From NCBI GenBank assembly GCA_945918815.1, contig CAMEIU010000029.1, forward strand, positions 1 to 15,782: 15,782 nt of DNA, read 5' to 3'. Shown here piece by piece: positions 13,597 to 15,782 of the stretch (its first letter is position 1; every line of letters begins with the position of its first letter). The notes beneath the pieces are model-generated. The model was not told where the DNA came from. It worked only from the letters and a program-made list of their open reading frames with translations, and made no database searches. Position numbers and translations under genes: made by a program. The stretch is from an uncultured Clostridia bacterium. Its GTDB lineage: Bacteria; Bacillota; Clostridia; Oscillospirales; Oscillospiraceae.

Positions 13597-15033
13597 ATGG
13601 AACCAATCATAGAAGCCTTGGCGCCGCAGCTGGAAACCTGGATCGAGGAAAGCCGCCCGGACCTGCTCCGGGACCTGATGGACCTGGCCCGGATTCCCAG
13701 CGTGTCCGGTCCGGCCCAGGGGCCCTATCCCTATGGGGAGGCCTGCGCGGCGGCGCTGCGGAAGGGGGAGGAAATTGCCCGCAGACGGGGATTCTCCACC
13801 CGGAACCATGACAACCACTGCGTGACTGCGCTCTTTCCCGGCCGGACGGAGCGGACCATCGGCATCTTCTGCCATCTGGACGTGGTTGCCGCCGGAAACG
13901 GCTGGCAGAGCGACCCCTACGCCCCCTTTGTGAAGGACGGCCATGTCTTTGGCCGGGGCGTCACGGACAACAAGGGCCCCGCCGCGGCCATGCTGAGCCT
14001 GCTGCAATTCCTGCGGCAGCAGCATGTGGCGCTGGACCATTCCATACTGCTCTACCTGGGCGGCAGCGAGGAGACCGGCATGCAGGACCTGGATTGGTAC
14101 CTGGCCCACGAAGCGCCGCCGGAGCTGTCCCTGACGCCGGACGCCCATTTCTCCGTCTGCAATGGAGAGAAGGGGCACATCACGGCGAACCTGACGGCCC
14201 CGCTTCCCGGCGGCATTGTATCCTTCACCGGCGGCGCCGCCTCCAACGCGGTGCCGGACACGGCGTCCCTGATTCTGCGTGCCGGGGATGCGGCCCGTCT
14301 GCGGGAGCGTCTGGGAGACGCGTATACCGTGGAGGCGGCGGACGCGGGAATCCGCATTTCCGCCTCCGGACGCTCTGCCCATGCGGCGTTCCCGGAAACG
14401 GGAGAGAACGCCATTGTCAAGCTCTGCTGCGGGCTGCTGGAGTCCGGGGATCTGGATTCGGAAACGGCGGCCTTCCTGAAGGGATATCTGGCGCTGTTCC
14501 AGGACTGCCATGGGAGCGGCCTGCGCATCGCCTGCGCGGACGAGCCTTCCGGGCAGCTGACCGCGGTGGGCGGAAGACTCCGCACGGCGGACGGCATTGC
14601 GGAGCAGTCCCTGGACATTCGTTATCCCGTGACCGCCGATCCCGGCTGGGTGCAGGAGAATTTGACGGCGGCCGCCGCAGAAGCCGGATACGCCGTCTCC
14701 GATTTTGAAAACAGTCCCCCGGTCTACTTCCCTGCGGAGCACCCCATGATCAAGCTGCTGAACGATACCTGCAACGAGGTTCTGGGGACGGAATTGAAGC
14801 CCTACGTCATCGGAGGCGGCACCTATGCCAGGAAGCTGCCTGCGGCGGTAGCCTGCGGCCATCTGCTACGCAGCCGGTTCCGGCCGGGCGGCCCCGGAAA
14901 GGGCGGCGGGCACCAGGCGGACGAATGCGTTTCCATCCAGGGTCTGGAGGATTTGATGCGCGTCTACCTGCGGGCGCTGATCCGTTTGAACCGGCTCCCG
15001 GATAAAACGTCTCCAAAGGAGAACCAAACATGA
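13597..15033 (+). CDS. pepV: M20 family dipeptidase, PepV-like
   Basis: A 478-residue cytoplasmic zinc dipeptidase of the PepV/Sapep type, which releases the N-terminal residue from short peptides, often with broad specificity including beta-alanyl dipeptides. Metal and catalytic residues are all present: His93 and Asp95 (CHLDVV), Asp124 (GRGVTDNKGP), Glu158/Glu159 (GGSEETG), Asp182 (TPDAHF) and His439 (HQADE). GGGTYARKLP at 406-415 is the family substrate-binding block. The segment between that block and His439 is rich in Gly/Arg/Pro and differs from the usual hydrophobic run. The start at 13597 has AAAGGA 12 bases upstream, a little far; an in-frame ATG at 13528 would overlap the ATPase gene and add non-family residues. 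It follows the transporter by 40 bases and would finish the breakdown of imported peptides. Its stop overlaps the next start. Confidence 0.92.
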   Translation: MEPIIEALAPQLETWIEESRPDLLRDLMDLARIPSVSGPAQGPYPYGEACAAALRKGEEIARRRGFSTRNHDNHCVTALFPGRTERTIGIFCHLDVVAAGNGWQSDPYAPFVKDGHVFGRGVTDNKGPAAAMLSLLQFLRQQHVALDHSILLYLGGSEETGMQDLDWYLAHEAPPELSLTPDAHFSVCNGEKGHITANLTAPLPGGIVSFTGGAASNAVPDTASLILRAGDAARLRERLGDAYTVEAADAGIRISASGRSAHAAFPETGENAIVKLCCGLLESGDLDSETAAFLKGYLALFQDCHGSGLRIACADEPSGQLTAVGGRLRTADGIAEQSLDIRYPVTADPGWVQENLTAAAAEAGYAVSDFENSPPVYFPAEHPMIKLLNDTCNEVLGTELKPYVIGGGTYARKLPAAVACGHLLRSRFRPGGPGKGGGHQADECVSIQGLEDLMRVYLRALIRLNRLPDKTSPKENQT

Positions 15034-15782
15034 ATTCAAGAGAACGAGTAAAAGCGGAGATCAGCGGCCAGCCGGTGGACTGGACGCCGACCATGTTTAC
15101 CATGCACTTCCCCGCGGGGTGTCAATCCGGCGAGGCCGCCGTCCAGGCCCATCTGGACTTTTTCCGGCAGTCTCAGGGGGACATCGGGAAGGTGATGAAC
15201 GAGAACCTGCTGCGCAGCGATACAACGGTGAACGTGCCGTCGGATCTCGGCTCGGAACGGGTGAACTGCGCAACGAAAAGAGCCATTGAAAACCAGGTGG
15301 ACCTGGTCAAGCGGATTGTGGACCAGACCGCGGGAGAACGGATGGTTCTGGCCACCATTCACGGGCCCATGGTTTCCATCCACCACATGTCCGGGCGCAA
15401 GGGCTTCTTTGTGGATAATCTGGATTTCTACCATACCTGCAAGGACGAGGACCCCGAGGCCATGAAAGACGCCCTGAAGGCCGCCACGGATACCCTGTGC
15501 GAGCTGGCGGAACGGTGCGTGGGAGAAGCCGGCGCCGACGGCATTTATTTCGCCGCCCTGGGCGCGGAGCAGACCCTTTTTACAAGAGAAGAGTACGATG
15601 ACATCGTGCGGCCCTTTGATTACAGGGTCTTCGACGCCGCGCAGCATTCCGGCGGCTTCAACCTGCTGCATATCTGCAAAAAGAACGTGGACGTAGAGCG
15701 GTTTATGGACTATCCAGTGGAAATTTTCAACTGGGAGATGACGGGAGAGAACGCCAGCCTGGAAGAGGCCCTGTCCTTGGTC
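15030..15782 (+). CDS. Uroporphyrinogen-decarboxylase-fold protein, MtaA/CmuA-like methyltransferase candidate (cut by window edge)
   Basis: The first 251 residues of a URO-D superfamily protein; members are about 340-370 residues long, so the C-terminal third is missing. It starts MNSRERVKAEISGQPVDWTP, the usual opening, with ATIHGPM near the middle, AGADGIYFAALGAEQTLFTREEYDDIVRPFDYRVFDAA, then LLHICKKNVDVERFMDYPVEIFNWEMTG. HIC at His214-x-Cys216 matches the first half of the His-x-Cys...Cys zinc site of corrinoid methyltransferases such as MtaA and MtbA, and is not typical of heme-pathway HemE. The remaining cysteine would lie beyond the window. AAAGGAG (15015-15021) and the ATGA overlap with the dipeptidase stop (15030-15033) place it in the peptide operon. 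A role in transferring a methyl group from a methylated substrate to or from a corrinoid protein is inference. Confidence 0.85.
   Translation, partial: MNSRERVKAEISGQPVDWTPTMFTMHFPAGCQSGEAAVQAHLDFFRQSQGDIGKVMNENLLRSDTTVNVPSDLGSERVNCATKRAIENQVDLVKRIVDQTAGERMVLATIHGPMVSIHHMSGRKGFFVDNLDFYHTCKDEDPEAMKDALKAATDTLCELAERCVGEAGADGIYFAALGAEQTLFTREEYDDIVRPFDYRVFDAAQHSGGFNLLHICKKNVDVERFMDYPVEIFNWEMTGENASLEEALSLV

Noticed and set aside
15030..15782. HemE, the heme-pathway uroporphyrinogen decarboxylase.
   Set aside because: The HIC zinc-type motif and the peptide-operon context fit the MtaA/CmuA side of the superfamily, and no other heme genes are present.

Overview
The window comes from a fairly GC-rich bacterium with strong AGGAGG-type ribosome binding sites, tightly packed genes, an SBP lipoprotein with a Firmicute-style lipobox and Ser/Thr/Pro/Glu-rich linker, and a PepV-type dipeptidase. 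This suggests a Gram-positive Clostridia member, possibly of the gut Oscillospiraceae type. That placement is an inference from style; there is no rRNA or other marker in the window.

Layout. At 1-952 (minus strand, cut by the left edge) is a YiaK-like malate/L-lactate-type dehydrogenase. A 481-base divergent intergenic region (953-1433) follows, with outward promoters on both strands. Rightward from it runs a first cluster: an imidazolonepropionase-like amidohydrolase (1434-2594), two tandem paralogous TPR proteins of unknown function (2591-3397 and 3436-4275) and, after two hairpins, a MATE-family efflux protein (4410-5783). A 249-base gap then carries interlocking inverted repeats, a perfect sigma-70-type promoter (TTGACA-N17-TATAAT) and a palindromic operator candidate. 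It starts a second cluster: peptide-binding lipoprotein (6033-7676), a terminator-like hairpin, an S9 prolyl-oligopeptidase-family peptidase (7809-9743), two permeases (9761-10690, 10712-11605), two ATPases (11624-12610, 12603-13556), a PepV-like M20 dipeptidase (13597-15033) and the first 251 codons of a uroporphyrinogen-decarboxylase-fold protein that looks like a corrinoid methyltransferase (15030 to the right edge).

How they may work together. The second cluster reads as a complete peptide uptake and digestion unit: lipoprotein capture, ABC import, cytoplasmic cleavage by the S9 enzyme, and final dipeptide hydrolysis by the M20 enzyme. The amidohydrolase, dehydrogenase and URO-D-like protein would act on an unusual or modified product. 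The best evidence that both clusters belong to one regulon is a shared short odd palindrome, TGATA-T-TATCA or its TAATA-T-TATTA variant, placed at all three promoters. No transcriptional regulator gene lies in the window. The least explained elements are the paired TPR proteins, which share conserved N- and C-terminal signatures outside the repeats, and the combination of a dedicated peptide importer with a possible cobamide-dependent methyltransferase.
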